NCBI GenBank assembly: GCA_004123355.1
Contig: SCHM01000004.1
Span: 7,033,017 to 7,097,016, forward strand
Source of the DNA: Amphirosellinia nigrospora
Lineage: Eukaryota > Ascomycota > Sordariomycetes > Xylariales > Xylariaceae
Length of the DNA: 64,000 bases
Reading direction: 5' to 3'
The notes under the pieces are model-generated. The model saw only the letters and a program-made list of their open reading frames with translations. It was not told where the DNA came from and ran no database searches. This document shows positions 1 to 11,912 of the stretch, piece by piece; position 1 is the first letter of the stretch, and the number at the start of each line of letters is the position of its first letter. Both the position numbers and the translations under genes were made by a program.

Positions 1-3000
1 TATAACGGCTACGACTACGATAGCCAGGCAAGCCAGCCCAAGTGCGGCCATCAGAACTCATTTGGTCCGTTTTCCGACACGATAACGGCCATATGCTACT
101 TCGATGCGTGAGGAAGAGCGCTTGCCCCTTGTCAAGCATCCATGGTTCTGGTATTTTCGTGCGAGGACGGAGTCTCCGCTGGGTGAAGGAAGATATTTTT
201 CGGTCGAGATGTCATCTCGGTTTGCCTGTATATTGATGGAAAACATTTCCCCTGTCTCTGAACTTTACTTGATACCACTCATTTAGTAAGAACTCTAAAT
301 CGGCGTTTTCATCTCGATGACTTCCCGTACCCTGAACTATATCTCGTGCTTGGGCTGAAAATGTATTCATGTATAAAACTTCAAGTCGCCTCGGTGACTA
401 GTTTATTTGATCCTTTTGATAATTTGAAAGTAAATTTTTACTTACCAACGTTCTTGGGATTATTACTTTAGGAATGGGGAAAGGATAAATTCACACCAGA
501 TAGCAACATTGAAGTAACCCATATATGAGTATGATATTATTTAGGGGCTACGGATAACTAACTGTTTTAAGCATAAAGTTCTCCGCCCCTGCGATAATGT
601 TTGGGTGTGAAAGGAGGCGTGTAGATGTCCATCGAATGTGAGGATCGTAAATTAAGAGACTATTGACTGCCGTCTAAGATCTTAGACAAAGTTATGTCCT
701 GTTTAGTGTGTCCTAGGCGCTTAATAAAACTTCGTTGTCAACAACAAAAGTTCCGAGATGGTCGGTATTGAAGAATTTATCAAACCTCGTTACGAAATCC
801 TCCTCCCGGTTATCCCATAATGAATTTAAATTTGAATTTCGAGAATGATGCATCAAACTGATCACATGTCGTAGAGAATTGACAGCGCACCTTCTGGATC
901 AACTTGTAGTAGCGCGTACATCAGCGTGCCCAAACCTTCTGATCGCGTTGCGAGTGTTAGAAGCATTGTTTTCATTGACGCGAAACTTAGCGGCTCCGCA
1001 ATCCGAGATCTTAAAAAGCCCCTATAGCCTAGACAAACAGCTGTCTCGAAAGAAAAGGATGTTCCAAGGCTCAAGGTCGTGATAGTATCCCCCGTTACCA
1101 CGCTCAGATAGAGGAAGGTGCAGGTGGAATCTGCGAACGGTCACCAGCGCGCCTGTGAGGTTACGGAGCCATGTCAAAACTACAAGACACACTGGCTGTC
1201 GACTAATAGACGTTCTTCGCGCATATAATGATCGAAGTCGCTGGTGGCCAAGGGGAAGAACATGCTCATTTTTCTCTGTATTACAAAGGATGTGAGGAGC
1301 TCGATTATACGAGGATGACTGCTAGGAACAGTGATCAGAGACCGGGCCAGGCAAAGAGACTCTCCGTATATAGCGATATAGTCACGTAGAGCACCCAGAG
1401 ATGACTTCATTGGTCCTCCGTGCAACAACAAATGTCTATACCCTACCCCTGCGAGGTCCATGACAGTGGCCGATACCGTGAAGCCCCTCAAGTAGTTTTC
1501 GTTCGTTCATCCCATCGGTGTCATCTTGGCGAGTGATGAATGCAATGGTAATGATTATTTCACGTCCAATTCTAACTTCTTGCCTGATAGTCCTGAAAGA
1601 GGATAAGCACTGAGAACTGATATGATTCAAATGACTAGGTTCAGTTCCAACCTTGTAAATCGCCGAAAGGCCCGGCCTAAATGAGGCCCATCGATCGGAA
1701 GGGTGATATCGCATTCGGCTCTAACTCCTGATGGGCACCCATGGACGAGGAGCCGAGGCGCGAGAAACATCCATTGGCTATTAGGGATATAAATCACAAA
1801 CTCGAATGGCATATCCTAAATGTCTGCAAATCCGACAGGGCTTGGGAGTTGATCGTCTGTATACCGCACTCCGTAGAAGAATTATCGGTCATTCTTAGTA
1901 GATGAACATAGCAAAGTGAAGGCCAGCATTCTTGTAGATATAATCCAAAAAAATCCTCCTCTTGTCTTGGCTAGATGGTTCGGTCTTCTTCGACGATACT
2001 TGGTATATATGCTCTGGAGACGAGATTGTTGAGAGCCGCTTTGGGCAGATATCGTTGATACGCTTGGGTCCAGGACGATCGCTTCAAAGATGTCCGAAGG
2101 TTCCCGTCTAGATCGTGGAGGCTACGTCTTGTGTGACTATATCTCTCTCTCGGTAAGCTAGCATCCCTTCTTTTTATACTATAAATATTGCATGGTTGTA
2201 GCCGCGCGCCCTCCACTTGTCTCACCTCTGCTAGTTTCGGATCGTGATCCGAAATAGGGCCCAGTACAGCCTTGATCAAATTCACAGAGTAAAAACCACG
2301 CCGTTAATACTCCGAGAGTATTAATGGTGTATATGTCAGCCAGCAAGGGTAAGGGGCACCTCGTGGCTGAACAGACACACACTCCTCACTTAGCCTCATT
2401 TTATCTGGGATTGGGGTATATGCATATTTCTGCTGGGAGGTATAAGGTATCGGCCTCAATATGTCAACCTGTAGAGGCGCTTGACGGAGCAGTACTATCC
2501 TACCCCATATCCAAACCAGACTCCGCACGTACTGGTGGATTTTGCCGACCCTGGTCTACTCTAGTCCGTGGATCCGCCACAGAGTCGAATGCACAAGGCG
2601 AATTATATGTTAAGTAATTCAACCGCAGTCTATCTACCGTTAAGACAATTAGTTTTAAAGCATTGCTTTAATATAATAAGTAGCTATAATATTGTTTTAT
2701 TGCTAGTTAGGCGTTAAAAATAGTTATCTCTATATACTGCTAAAGCTTAGGTGTGGCTGATGGCTGATGTACCTTACGTTGGCAGGGGTAGCTACACTAC
2801 ACTAAAATGGGTGTAGTTTTTCTAACCCTGGCAGCAGAGGTACCTGGTGGAGTCTGTTCTTACTGGGCCTCAACTACGTAGATAATTGAGGAGACAGAAG
2901 TTCATCCTAAAGAATTAAGAGTAGCATGGATGCACCTGGCCTACCTAGGTAGTAGGTAAGAACCATTAAGAGCAGCTGCATGCATCTAGTTGACGTCGAA

Positions 3001-3497
3001 GGATGCTGATCGCTGCCTGCTTCCTTGCCATGTCCTGCCTACCTAAAACAGGCAAGGTCAGCTGTGATTAGCGTGAACCGCCCGCCCACTTTTACGGCAA
3101 TAGCGTGCCGTGCTGACCCCCTAACCCGTGTTAGGACGAATGCGGCGCTCCTCTGCCGCTGCGTTCTGTTGCACGGAACACGGGAAGTCGCTTCGGTTCC
3201 TTCAGTTCCTTCAGTTCTCCAGGGCTGGCTTAAGTACTGGGAGCCCCGCACTACCCGGGGCAGTAATTGCAGATCTTGTCTTACCCCGGTCCTCACGTCA
3301 GCTGGTTGAGCGAGCTTCAGCCTCATCAGGAGTCAACAGCAGAAGTACTTGAACCGAGAATGCCTCACAGCTTGAATTCACGAGTTTCTTGTTTCTTGCT
3401 GGTCCCTGACGCAACTTTCCTGCCGTGTCGTCGTCAAACTTTGTCCTAGTATGGATTGATTCTCCCCCTGGGCTCCTGAAATCGACAGGACCCGGGC
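1..3497. other. Gene-poor left flank
   Basis: I see no gene I can support. Short open frames exist on the minus strand between about 860 and 2530, but they share no recognisable family and are not joined by convincing introns. The stretch 2620-2760 is very AT-rich and base composition rises sharply after about 3000. This could be old sequence mutated by RIP (repeat-induced point mutation), but no parent element is recognisable. Confidence 0.5.
2769..2843. repeat. Imperfect inverted repeat (snap-back hairpin)
   Basis: The left arm (2769-2802) and the reverse complement of the right arm (2811-2843) both start GTACCT, share AGGG followed by TAG in the middle, and both end ACTACAC at the loop. 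The arms are about 34 bases long with an 8-base loop. This could be a tiny non-autonomous palindromic element or a chance hairpin; no target-site duplication was identified. Confidence 0.4.
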
Positions 3498-6400
3498 ATG
3501 ATTGCAGAGATGGAGGAACAAGACGCTTCGACTCACAGAGACGTGGTAGGTGGGCGAGAGAGGGAGGGAGAGCCGCGGCGGAGTGATGTGTCCACGACTA
3601 CAGACCCAGATTTGGAGAAATCGGACCGCAGCAGTGGTTCGCATTGGGCGTCGGAGCCAGGGTTCGAACATGTCGACGGCGACATTGACGGCCGTGGGTA
3701 TAATGAGACGACCGTCGACATTATCGCTGTGCCCTGCATAGGTGCCTCTCCCATTGATACGTGGGCGCGAGACCCTCTGAGCGAAGGCTACTTCACCTTT
3801 CCGCCCACCTCCGAGCTTGACAAGTATGCCACCGTCAAGGAATTACCCGGGAGTAGCGTGTTGACGCCGACTATCGCTCGCGTCCTGCCGAAAGCGAATC
3901 ATTTGTGGATTCGCCAAGGGATCAGGAGAGAAGTCAGTAAGGCGAGGGTTATGCTGTATCGGCACCGCGAGCCGGATGGGCATGACGATCGAAAAAGCTG
4001 CCGATGATCTCCTCGAGCAAGTAATAAGCATGCGCTCAGGCCTGAAGAAATCACGACCTATCTTCTTTATTTGCCATAGCATTGGAGGGCTGGTCGTCAA
4101 AGCAGCGCTTGTCAAAGCAAAGAAGCATGAACAACTAAGGACACTTGTGTACGACTGTCACGGCATCACCTTTTTCGGTCAGTTCTTTCGGCGATAGCTT
4201 AAAGTTTGGAATTCTAACTTTGTCATAGCCACACCCCATCGCGGCTCAAGCTACCTGTCGATGCCTCATCTCCGCGAGAGTATCCAGCATCTGCTATTCT
4301 TGGACAAGCCACTGCCGAGGTCGATTACTAATTTTTTACGATTAGAAAGTCGGCCACTGCTCAAGCTTCACGATGCCTTCACCGACATCGCAAGCGAACT
4401 CCGTCTCTGGACTTTCTACGAAACGGTTCGACTCTGAGCTTTCTGGCCTAGGGAGCAACGACATCGACGAGGTTCACTTTAGCGCTCCTATTACTTCCAT
4501 AAAATCTGGCCTGATTCGTTCGAGAGCAGAGCAGGCATTGTCTCTTGAGAGCGACCATGCCCATTGCGCTTCATTTGGACCCCTGAACTTACGGATTATG
4601 CACTCGTACCTCTACGATCTTGGGGAGGCTGTTCGTAAAGCAGAGTTTCTTAGTGCAAACTTTGTACACACGTCAATGCGACTATCCAGTAAGGTCAAAG
4701 TCGAGACTATTGGCTTCTATGATGACCCGGATAGTGAGACGGACCATAGCATAAGATTATATGTTACAAAGCATTACCTCAATGAATTCCTTGAAATGGG
4801 TCCGGAAATTTGCTTGCAGGAACGCCTCAACACCATAGCGCCTAGGAAGCGCAAGGCAATGCTTCTCTCCGTCTCGACGCCCGTCAGCCCTTCGAGAGCA
4901 TCACGTGCTGCGAGTATTCTTAGCAATGTGCAACAGTCTGGCCAACGGATACTCGGTTCATCCCACCCCAACGATGAACCACAATTCCCAGAGCGAGACA
5001 TACCGCCCCACCCATCTCCGGAGATCGTGGTAACAAGTCATACGCCTAGACGGCCGTCTCTCGCGGGTGCGACATCGGAACCTCTACCCGGCGTTGATGT
5101 TTCCCCTAGGCGAAGTAGAGGCCTGACCGTACCTGCTTTAGAAACGCCTGGATTCATTCAGCCATTTGGTCGAAGAGGTGGCGAAAGTGTTAGGTCTAGT
5201 ATTGACGACGTAGTCCGGACTTTCTCCGAACCTATCACATCAGAGGTCCCGCCGGTGGCTCTTGAGAGCCGTCAGGACCCAGATTCCGCGGACGCAACCC
5301 ATGTCGAGGAGGATGACATCGATTCAGCAAGAATAGGCCGCAGGAGGCGCCCGGGTCGTAACTCAATGTTACAGGATTTCCCGGCCGGGTTTTCTAGACC
5401 GAGTCCAGCAAAGAGGAAATTTATGTGGATTCATCTACCTTTCAACAACCCTTACTGGGTGAAGGTAGGGAAAGCAACTGCACATACTAGCAAAAAGCAT
5501 GTTTACTAATCATCTGTTTCAATAGAATGTATTTGACAAGATTTCTGAAACCCAAGATCGAAATTACTCGAGGCTATTGAGTAACGACTACTGGACTAGT
5601 AAACAAGTGCAAGGTAGAAGTTCCAACTGGCACGTTTCGTACGTTAAACCAGGGTGCGCGTTTGTGCCCGCGGAAACAAGTTGGTCAACCAAATAGCAAT
5701 ACAGCCTGGTATTCAAGCGCTAACTGATATAATCAGGTATTCCTCGCTCGCCCCCTCCAAGTAGAAGTGGAAGAAGCGCTAGCCCCAACATAACCCTGCG
5801 CATTTCTATCTCTTCCTCCGTACCTACATTACGACACCTATATCAACATTATTCAACGTCGCAATATTATAAGGCGCCGAAAGAAACACGGCCGTGCAAG
5901 GCCTGTCCCTCGAGATATTGCCGAACTCGAGTCGCTGGAGTCTCGAGTGATCTGGGAATTCATTGGATACGACCACCCGCTTAATGCGCGGAGGACATTG
6001 GACCAATACGGTTACCGGCGCTTCAAGACACCTGGGCCCGAGATGATGATCAGATGTTATACAAACTTACGAAACAGAGACCAGTAGATGCCCTGAAGCG
6101 CAAGAGAGACATGTATCACACCGGAGAAGATTCAACGAGCGCCGTTTCGCCAGGTAGTCGATTTGTCTCGCCGGCAGATAAGTTGATGAAAACAGATGAT
6201 AACAATCTCACCGAGGATACCGAAACAGATCCGGAGGACGATATCCTTAATGGGAATGTGCTAATGGTGGACCAGCTTTGGCTCTGGGCGGTCGATAATA
6301 GTGAGTATTGCTGAGTGTATCGACGCACAAATATGTTAACGAGCAGCCCAGAAACCTTGATGACTTTCTTCCCCAAACGAGAATCTCATCCAATAGAAGG

Positions 6401-7777
6401 ACCTCTATTTCAACAAGCGGATCTTCGAAACAGTATCTATAATGAACTAAATGGCGATCTCACCGGGCGATGTGAGAATGCGTTGGATCTCGCCGCTTTC
6501 ATAACCCTTCATGCCGTGACGGTGTTGATGGACAGGTCTGCTCATCCAGACCTAGAGATTTTCCGAATCTTTGAGGAAGCAATCGGCATTTTGGTGAGTT
6601 CGTCGGCTCAAGAAAAGACGACGCGTTATGCTAACAGTGGATAGACCGAAAGAATGACGTCGTCGCTAAAGCAATTCCGGATGCAGTCGTACACCAAGCT
6701 TCACGACGACTCCGATTCGGATGATCCAGACGATAACCGGTCGGAGACCATCAAGAAGCGCCACAAGCGTGAGTTGGAGCGAGCCGAACGACAGAACCGT
6801 GCCAACACGTCGGCCGTGTTGGAGCTTCGTGATATGGAAGACGAATTACACACATTGCTTATGCTGTTCGCCGAACAGCAAGACGCCATCAAGACGATGA
6901 AGTCCAGTTATGAGAAATCGGAACTCCGCGATTTTACGGAATGCGGCCGTGAGTATCTCAATGAAGCGCTACGGCGACTGGAAGAGTATGAGAAGCAAGC
7001 GAACGACATGCTGACGCGCGTTGACGCAACCCGGAAGGATGTAAGTAGTTATTCACCAGACATCAGCCTTGACGAATGATGAATGCTGACTACAATCTAC
7101 ACTGTAGTATGAGAAACTCCAGGAAATGATTCAACGCCAGGCACAAGTCGACGAAGTTCGTTGGTCACGGTTGCAGGCGGAACTCGCTAGCTCTCAAAAC
7201 CTCTCTGTCATGATATTCACCACATTCACGGTCATCTTCCTCCCGCTCAGCTTTTTCACGAGTCTGTTCGGTATGAACACCGCAGAATGGGCAGACAACT
7301 TTCCCAGTATAAAGCTTATTGGAGCCATATCCCGTGAGTATTCCAACATCTATCGTCTAGTCGTCGACTCCAAAACACTAACAAGACCCAGTGCCTCCTC
7401 AGCCTTTCTGATTGCCATAACACTTGTAGCAGCATTCAGCGGCCGGGTTCAAAGTCTAATTAAATTCACGTACCGGGCCTTCCTTGCTACCTTCGCGATC
7501 TGCTCCCGGCCTTTCCGTTTATTCGTAGAGCATACCGAGCAGCAGCTCGCGCGTATGGAGCCGCAAGCGACGAAAGAGTCTACAAAGAACGCAAGAAACT
7601 GAAAAGGCTGGAGAAGAAGCGGCTGCAACGGAAGAGAGAGCGTGGGTATGACTTTTGGGGGCGGTGCGCGCGGAGCAAAAGATGGAGTATGAGATCCCCG
7701 AGACGAATCGGAGGAGACCTGTGCCCGTGGTGGAACGTGGCACATGGAGCCGACTCATGGGAGATGATTATAAGTGA
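3498..7777 (+). CDS. SesB-like serine esterase / CorA-like membrane protein fusion
   Basis: The N-terminal third (3498-4650) is an alpha/beta-hydrolase of the SesB/DUF676 type, with a nucleophile-elbow motif reading CHSIGG followed by ATPHRGSSY. A Ser/Pro/Arg-rich linker (about 4850-5450) follows. The C-terminal half (5800-7600) has the NGNVLMVDQLWLWAVD motif, an acidic coiled-coil stretch, the LFGMNT signature of CorA-type channels and two hydrophobic helices. GT-AG introns fit at 4178-4228, 5465-5525, 6301-6351, 6594-6644, 7041-7107 and 7334-7402. The chosen start gives a plausible hydrophilic leader, and the basic C-terminus runs on to a TGA ending at 7777. About five single-base frame changes interrupt the frame (for example near 3980, 4430 and 6045). 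SesB esterases also occur as effector domains of fungal STAND/NLR proteins, so a signalling or membrane-active role is possible. Transport activity is not shown. Confidence 0.85.
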
Positions 7778-8387
7778 AGGATTATATGATTGGCACAGCG
7801 TGGTGAAGGTGCTTTTTGGGTGGTTTCTTGATCTTTTTGGATAACTAGTGCGTTGATACCCTCGTCTCGTTCTTGAGCAATAACGGCTCACTTAGGTAAT
7901 CCCCACTTGCATTTATATATACCGAGATAATCATGATCCATACATATAAAAGACGTTGACCTTGCATATACAACTACTGGTAGATCGCGTTCCCTCATGA
8001 TGCAAAATCAAGAAAAAAGAAACATAAGAAGATAAAGGCAACGTATGTCTTTTGTACAGGCGCATAACTGTAGGCGTATCTGATAAGATTCGTCCCAATA
8101 GGCAAGCAAATGTAAGCATTGTGTGTAAATCATGATATGACTTTTAGGTGTACAGATACTTATGGTATGGGCGGGTCATCTACAACGAAGACGCCGCACT
8201 CCAATCAAAACACATGATGTCATCCTCCATCACACCATACGCATTCTGAGGCAACACTCATTTACATTCGCATCAATCAAAGGGGTACTTACGCTGGGCA
8301 AGACATAAAATCACATAACATCACATCACATCACATCACATCACATCACATCACATCACTCGCGCATCTCTCATAACATCGAGGAGA
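7778..8387. other. Intergenic spacer with GST 5' region
   Basis: There is no gene here. It holds the 3' region of the esterase/CorA gene and the upstream region of the glutathione transferase, ending in a pentanucleotide microsatellite. Confidence 0.5.
8311..8359. repeat. TCACA microsatellite
   Basis: TCACA is repeated about nine times (perfect from 8321) and ends about 28 bases before the ATG of the glutathione transferase. It therefore probably lies in its 5' untranslated region or core promoter. Such tracts vary in length between strains. Confidence 0.9.
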
Positions 8388-9250
8388 ATGGCATCAGTAG
8401 ACACCTCCCTCCCCGCGAAGCCGACGGGTGCGGCAGCGGACTTGGCGGCATCCCACGCCGGCGAGCACGCGCTGAAGCTCTACGGCGGGTGGTTCTGCCC
8501 CTTCGTGCAGCGCAGCTGGGTCGTGCTGCACGAGAAGGCGATCCCGCACCAGTACGTCGAGATCAACCCGTACCGCAAGGCCCCCGAGTTCCTGGCGCTC
8601 AACCCGCGCGGGCTGGTGCCGACGCTCGCGGTGCCGGCGGCGCAGGAGGACGGCGGTGGTGGGGAGAAGCCGCTTTACGAGAGCTCGGTCATCTGCGAGT
8701 ACCTGGACGAGGCGTATGCGGACGAGGGAAGCATGGCGCCCGCTGCTCCCGCGCGGGAATACCCCCCGCGACGTCTACCTACGGGCGAGGTGTCGGCTCT
8801 GGATCGATCATGTGGGCGGGAAGATCGTGCCGGGGTTTTATAAAGTGTTGCAGCATACTTCCGAGAAGGAGTATACCATCGAAGAAGCGCGCGCCGATTT
8901 CCTGGGCCATATCAAGACCTTTGTGAAGGAGATGGAGGCCGGCGGCCCTGGTTCCTCGGCGGGAGGTTCAGTCTCGTCGACGTCATGCTCGCGCCCTGGG
9001 CCAAGAGGCTCTTCCTCATCGACCACTACAAGCCCGGGGGCGCGGGGATCCCCGCCGAGGGCAGCGCCGGCGAGGACGAGGCGGTGTGGGGAGGTGGAGG
9101 GCGTGGTTCGACGCCATCACGACGCGGCAGAGCGTCTTGGATACCTGGAGCGCCGACGAGATGTACGTTGAGGCGTATAAGAGGTATGCCGAAGATACGA
9201 CCCAGTCCGAGGTCGCGCGGGCTACGAGGAAGGGCCAGAAACTTCCGTGA
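8388..9250 (+). CDS. Glutathione S-transferase, omega-like
   Basis: The thioredoxin-fold N-terminal domain carries GGWFCPFVQR, the catalytic-cysteine motif of omega/SspA-like transferases. It is followed by NPRGLVPTL with the cis-proline and by LYESSVICEYLDE with the glutathione-binding Glu-Ser pair. The helical C-terminal domain follows (RCRLWIDHVGGKIVPGFYKVLQ, FSLVDVMLAPWAKRLFLIDHY) and ends near 9250. The first ATG lies just after the TCACA tract. The frame changes about three times, in GC-rich runs, within 860 bases although every piece matches the family, so sequencing error is more likely than decay. The expected role is cytosolic thiol transfer or dehydroascorbate-type reduction and detoxification. 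Confidence 0.85.
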
Positions 9251-9353
9251 GGGCCTGCGAAGGCTGTGCTGATGGATGTGATGTGAGGCGAGGTGAGGTG
9301 GGATGAACCCCTGCGCCGCAGCCGCGTTACACCGAGGCGCGTTTTTTGTTGCT

Positions 9354-9376
9354 GCGGGCGGGCGGGCGGGCGGGAG
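9354..9376 (+). repeat. GGGC repeat, G-quadruplex-capable
   Basis: Five consecutive GGG runs are each separated by a single C, about 100 bases after the glutathione transferase stop codon. The spacing fits a very short-loop G-quadruplex on the plus strand, which would also be present in the transcript if the 3' untranslated region extends this far. Confidence 0.6.
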
Positions 9377-10513
9377 GATCTCTCGCGTACCGGCGGCGGC
9401 GGCGTAGTAGGTTGGGCAAAGGTGCTACGTTGGATTAGACGGTGGTGGTGGATTTTGTTTCCACGTTCAAAACTAACCTGTAACTACGTATTGAACCATT
9501 GTTTCTCTAATTAATCGGGGCTATTGTTTATCTGCTTTTATGGGATTAAAAGATATTGTCAAAGTTCATTTTGACGCTGGCGAGTTACGTCAGTTTTGTC
9601 GTCGCACACCACAATATAGTATTGAACAAATTAAAGGTGTTATAATATTTATCTGTAAAATTCACGATATCCTAGACTAGTTAAACTATGTCCCTGCCCA
9701 TGTTACTGACGATGGTGGTACGTCCAACATGGAATCCGTTGGCTCTCGGCCCCGCCGACCGGATCAGCTCAAACGGGACGAGTTTCACCTCGTCGACTTC
9801 AATGCAGCTGATCTATTTCTGAACCAATGCCATACCGCAGCCCGCGTCGCCGGCGCCCCCCCCCCCCCCCCCAATTTCTATTTCCGAACAACTCGCATGC
9901 CTTTGTTCTACAGCACGATATGGAACCTCATTGGACGTCGCTTGTCGCCGCAGCTTTTACACTTATGAGATGTTGATTGCCTTCGCCCCCCCTTCTAATT
10001 TACCTCTCATTCGATGGCGTGTGTTATATGGAAATGAGATGAAGTTCCTTAATATGCTTCTCCCTTACTTCCCTTTCGGTGTAGAATTATTACGTAGGTA
10101 GGCGTCAGATATCCTCCAGTGAGGTTTCTTAGCCAAGAACACTACACTACGACGTTTGTCACGGCGGTAACCCCCCGTTTCGTTTGAGGTCTCATACCTA
10201 CACTAGGTCGTATCATTCTAGAATTGGCAGGATCCTTTTCATCCGTTTGATATTTACACAAACGGCCGATATTATCCCTGCCGACCACGTAGATCCCTCG
10301 TTCTCCCCGGATTAGGATACCCTATAACCAACATGTTTCCATGATTGGAAGCCCCCCGTCGACACATTCGACGAGGAGTGTGCCGTTTACGTACGTAATT
10401 CTTCATATGCCGCCATAAACCTCGCTGGGGTCTAGGTAAGGTGGAGGCCGTGGTGGCTGAGTGATGATGTAGCAACGAGGCAGAGGGGACCCCCTTCCTT
10501 CGAGGCTTTCACT

Positions 10514-10520
10514 TATATAT
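10514..10520 (+). promoter_or_regulatory. Candidate TATA box of the HsbA-like gene
   Basis: TATATAT stands about 110 bases upstream of the chosen ATG, followed by a pyrimidine/CA-rich leader typical of strongly expressed fungal secreted-protein genes. Confidence 0.4.
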
Positions 10521-10630
10521 TCCTCATGCCACGTTCGTCACCCCCCGGCCTCCGACCTCTTATCTAGTTTACCAAGACACATTTTCAACATCCGACAACA
10601 CAAGAAGTGACTAGAAACAAAGCGGTAAAC

Positions 10631-11542
10631 ATGAAGGTCGTTACATTCCTCCCCGTCGCCTTCGCCTTCACGGCCGTGGCTGAGATGAAGCTATACTCTC
10701 TCCCCACACCCGTCAAGAGAGACATCAGCACCGTCACATCGGTAGTGGCCCAGATCTCCGACGCTATAACGCAGCTCGACAACTCCGTCAAGGGCTTCAC
10801 GGGTGACGCCACGCAACTTAAATCCTCGGCCGACAACCTCGTGAGCACCATCAAAGACGGCGCATCCATCGCCTCGGCGGGATCCATCCAGCTCAGCGAC
10901 GCGCTCGGCCTCCAGGACGTCGCGACGTCCCTGCAAGCGGCGGGGCAGACCCTCGTCGCTGACTTCGAGGCCAAGAAGTCGGCCTTTGAGGCCTCGCAGA
11001 TGTGCGCCGAGGTGCAGAAGACCATCACTACCATCGGGTCCGAGGTCAAGACCTTCATTGCCTCGGTCGTGCAGCAGCTCCCCGCCGCCGCCCAGGACGC
11101 CGCCACGCAGCTGACGGGCAACATCACGAGCCAGCTAGACGGCGGCGCCGCGAGCTTCGGGGTCCTGCAGTGCAAGGACGGCGCTGCCGCCGCGTCGTCG
11201 TCAAGTCCCGTGGCTCACCTGTACCCGACGTCCTCTGAAGTTGTCACCTCGAGCAGCACCGCGGCGGCCGCGAGCCAGTCAGGTGCCGTCACGGTTACCG
11301 TGACGGCGCCGTGTGTCTGCGAGAGCTCGAGCTCGAGCTCGAGCTTGTCGAGCACCTCTGTTCCGGTGGTCACGCCGAGCACGAGCATCCCGTACCCCAC
11401 CGGCGCGAACTCGACGAGCATCTTGCCCACGGGGTCGGCCACCACCACCTCTGCTACGAGCATCCCCACGGCGGGTGCTGGTGCGAACGGAGTTGGAGCT
11501 ATGGGTTTAATGGCTGGTCTCGCAGCCGCTTTGCTTGTCTAG
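10631..11542 (+). CDS. HsbA-type hydrophobic-surface-binding cell wall protein, probably GPI-anchored
   Basis: A single exon encodes 303 residues. The ATG at 10631 is chosen because it opens directly into a hydrophobic signal peptide (MKVVTFLPVAFAFTAVA); an in-frame GTG upstream is not a likely start. Residues about 35-190 form the helical HsbA/galactomannoprotein domain, starting KRDISTVTSVVAQISDAI and ending FGVLQC, with one cysteine near each end of its second half. A Ser/Thr-rich stalk follows, including an exact GAGCTC-repeat polyserine segment near 11323-11345. The end is a hydrophobic tail (GLMAGLAAALLV) typical of GPI attachment. In Aspergillus HsbA binds hydrophobic surfaces and recruits secreted hydrolases. 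The gene is intact and lies tail-to-tail with the cysteine-rich secreted protein gene. Confidence 0.88.
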   Translation: MKVVTFLPVAFAFTAVAEMKLYSLPTPVKRDISTVTSVVAQISDAITQLDNSVKGFTGDATQLKSSADNLVSTIKDGASIASAGSIQLSDALGLQDVATSLQAAGQTLVADFEAKKSAFEASQMCAEVQKTITTIGSEVKTFIASVVQQLPAAAQDAATQLTGNITSQLDGGAASFGVLQCKDGAAAASSSSPVAHLYPTSSEVVTSSSTAAAASQSGAVTVTVTAPCVCESSSSSSSLSSTSVPVVTPSTSIPYPTGANSTSILPTGSATTTSATSIPTAGAGANGVGAMGLMAGLAAALLV

Positions 11543-11912
11543 AAGGCCTTAAGAGATTCTTGTTTACGTTTAGGGCTAGTTTCTTAGATGGATGTCGGAC
11601 ACTTAGATGGCAATTTGGCGGGCTGGTTTACCCGAACGGCCAGTTTGGAACGGAAAGTTTGAAAAATATACCACGGAATATAAAAGTTGGCCATTTATCC
11701 ATAAATGTGCTGTTTGTGCTGTTGAGTACCTTTTGGTTCTAAGCAACTGGGCGTTGCCACTTTCGTATCACTTCAGACCACTGGTGCTTAATCTTATGTA
11801 CAAAAGATTAGTGAATGTTCCTAGGAAGCAACATGTCCGCCCTTTAGCTCTTTTAACACAGGATGCGCCGTAAACACGCATAATTCCTAGTTGGGTCTTG
11901 CGTTATAACCTT

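Larger units (their letters stand above)
9251..10630. other. Intergenic region, no supported gene
   Basis: It contains a GGGC repeat (9354-9376), an AT-rich stretch (about 9450-9700), a run of 17 C (9856-9872) and the HsbA upstream region. A 79-codon open frame at 9729-9968 runs through the C tract and has no recognisable homology. Confidence 0.5.

Noticed and set aside
862-2528. Run of minus-strand open frames in the left flank
   Set aside because: They overlap in different frames, lack recognisable motifs and convincing splice sites, and fit random open frames in low-GC DNA.
9729-9968. 79-codon open frame through the C17 tract
   Set aside because: Its frame depends on the exact length of a homopolymer and it has no homology I recognise.
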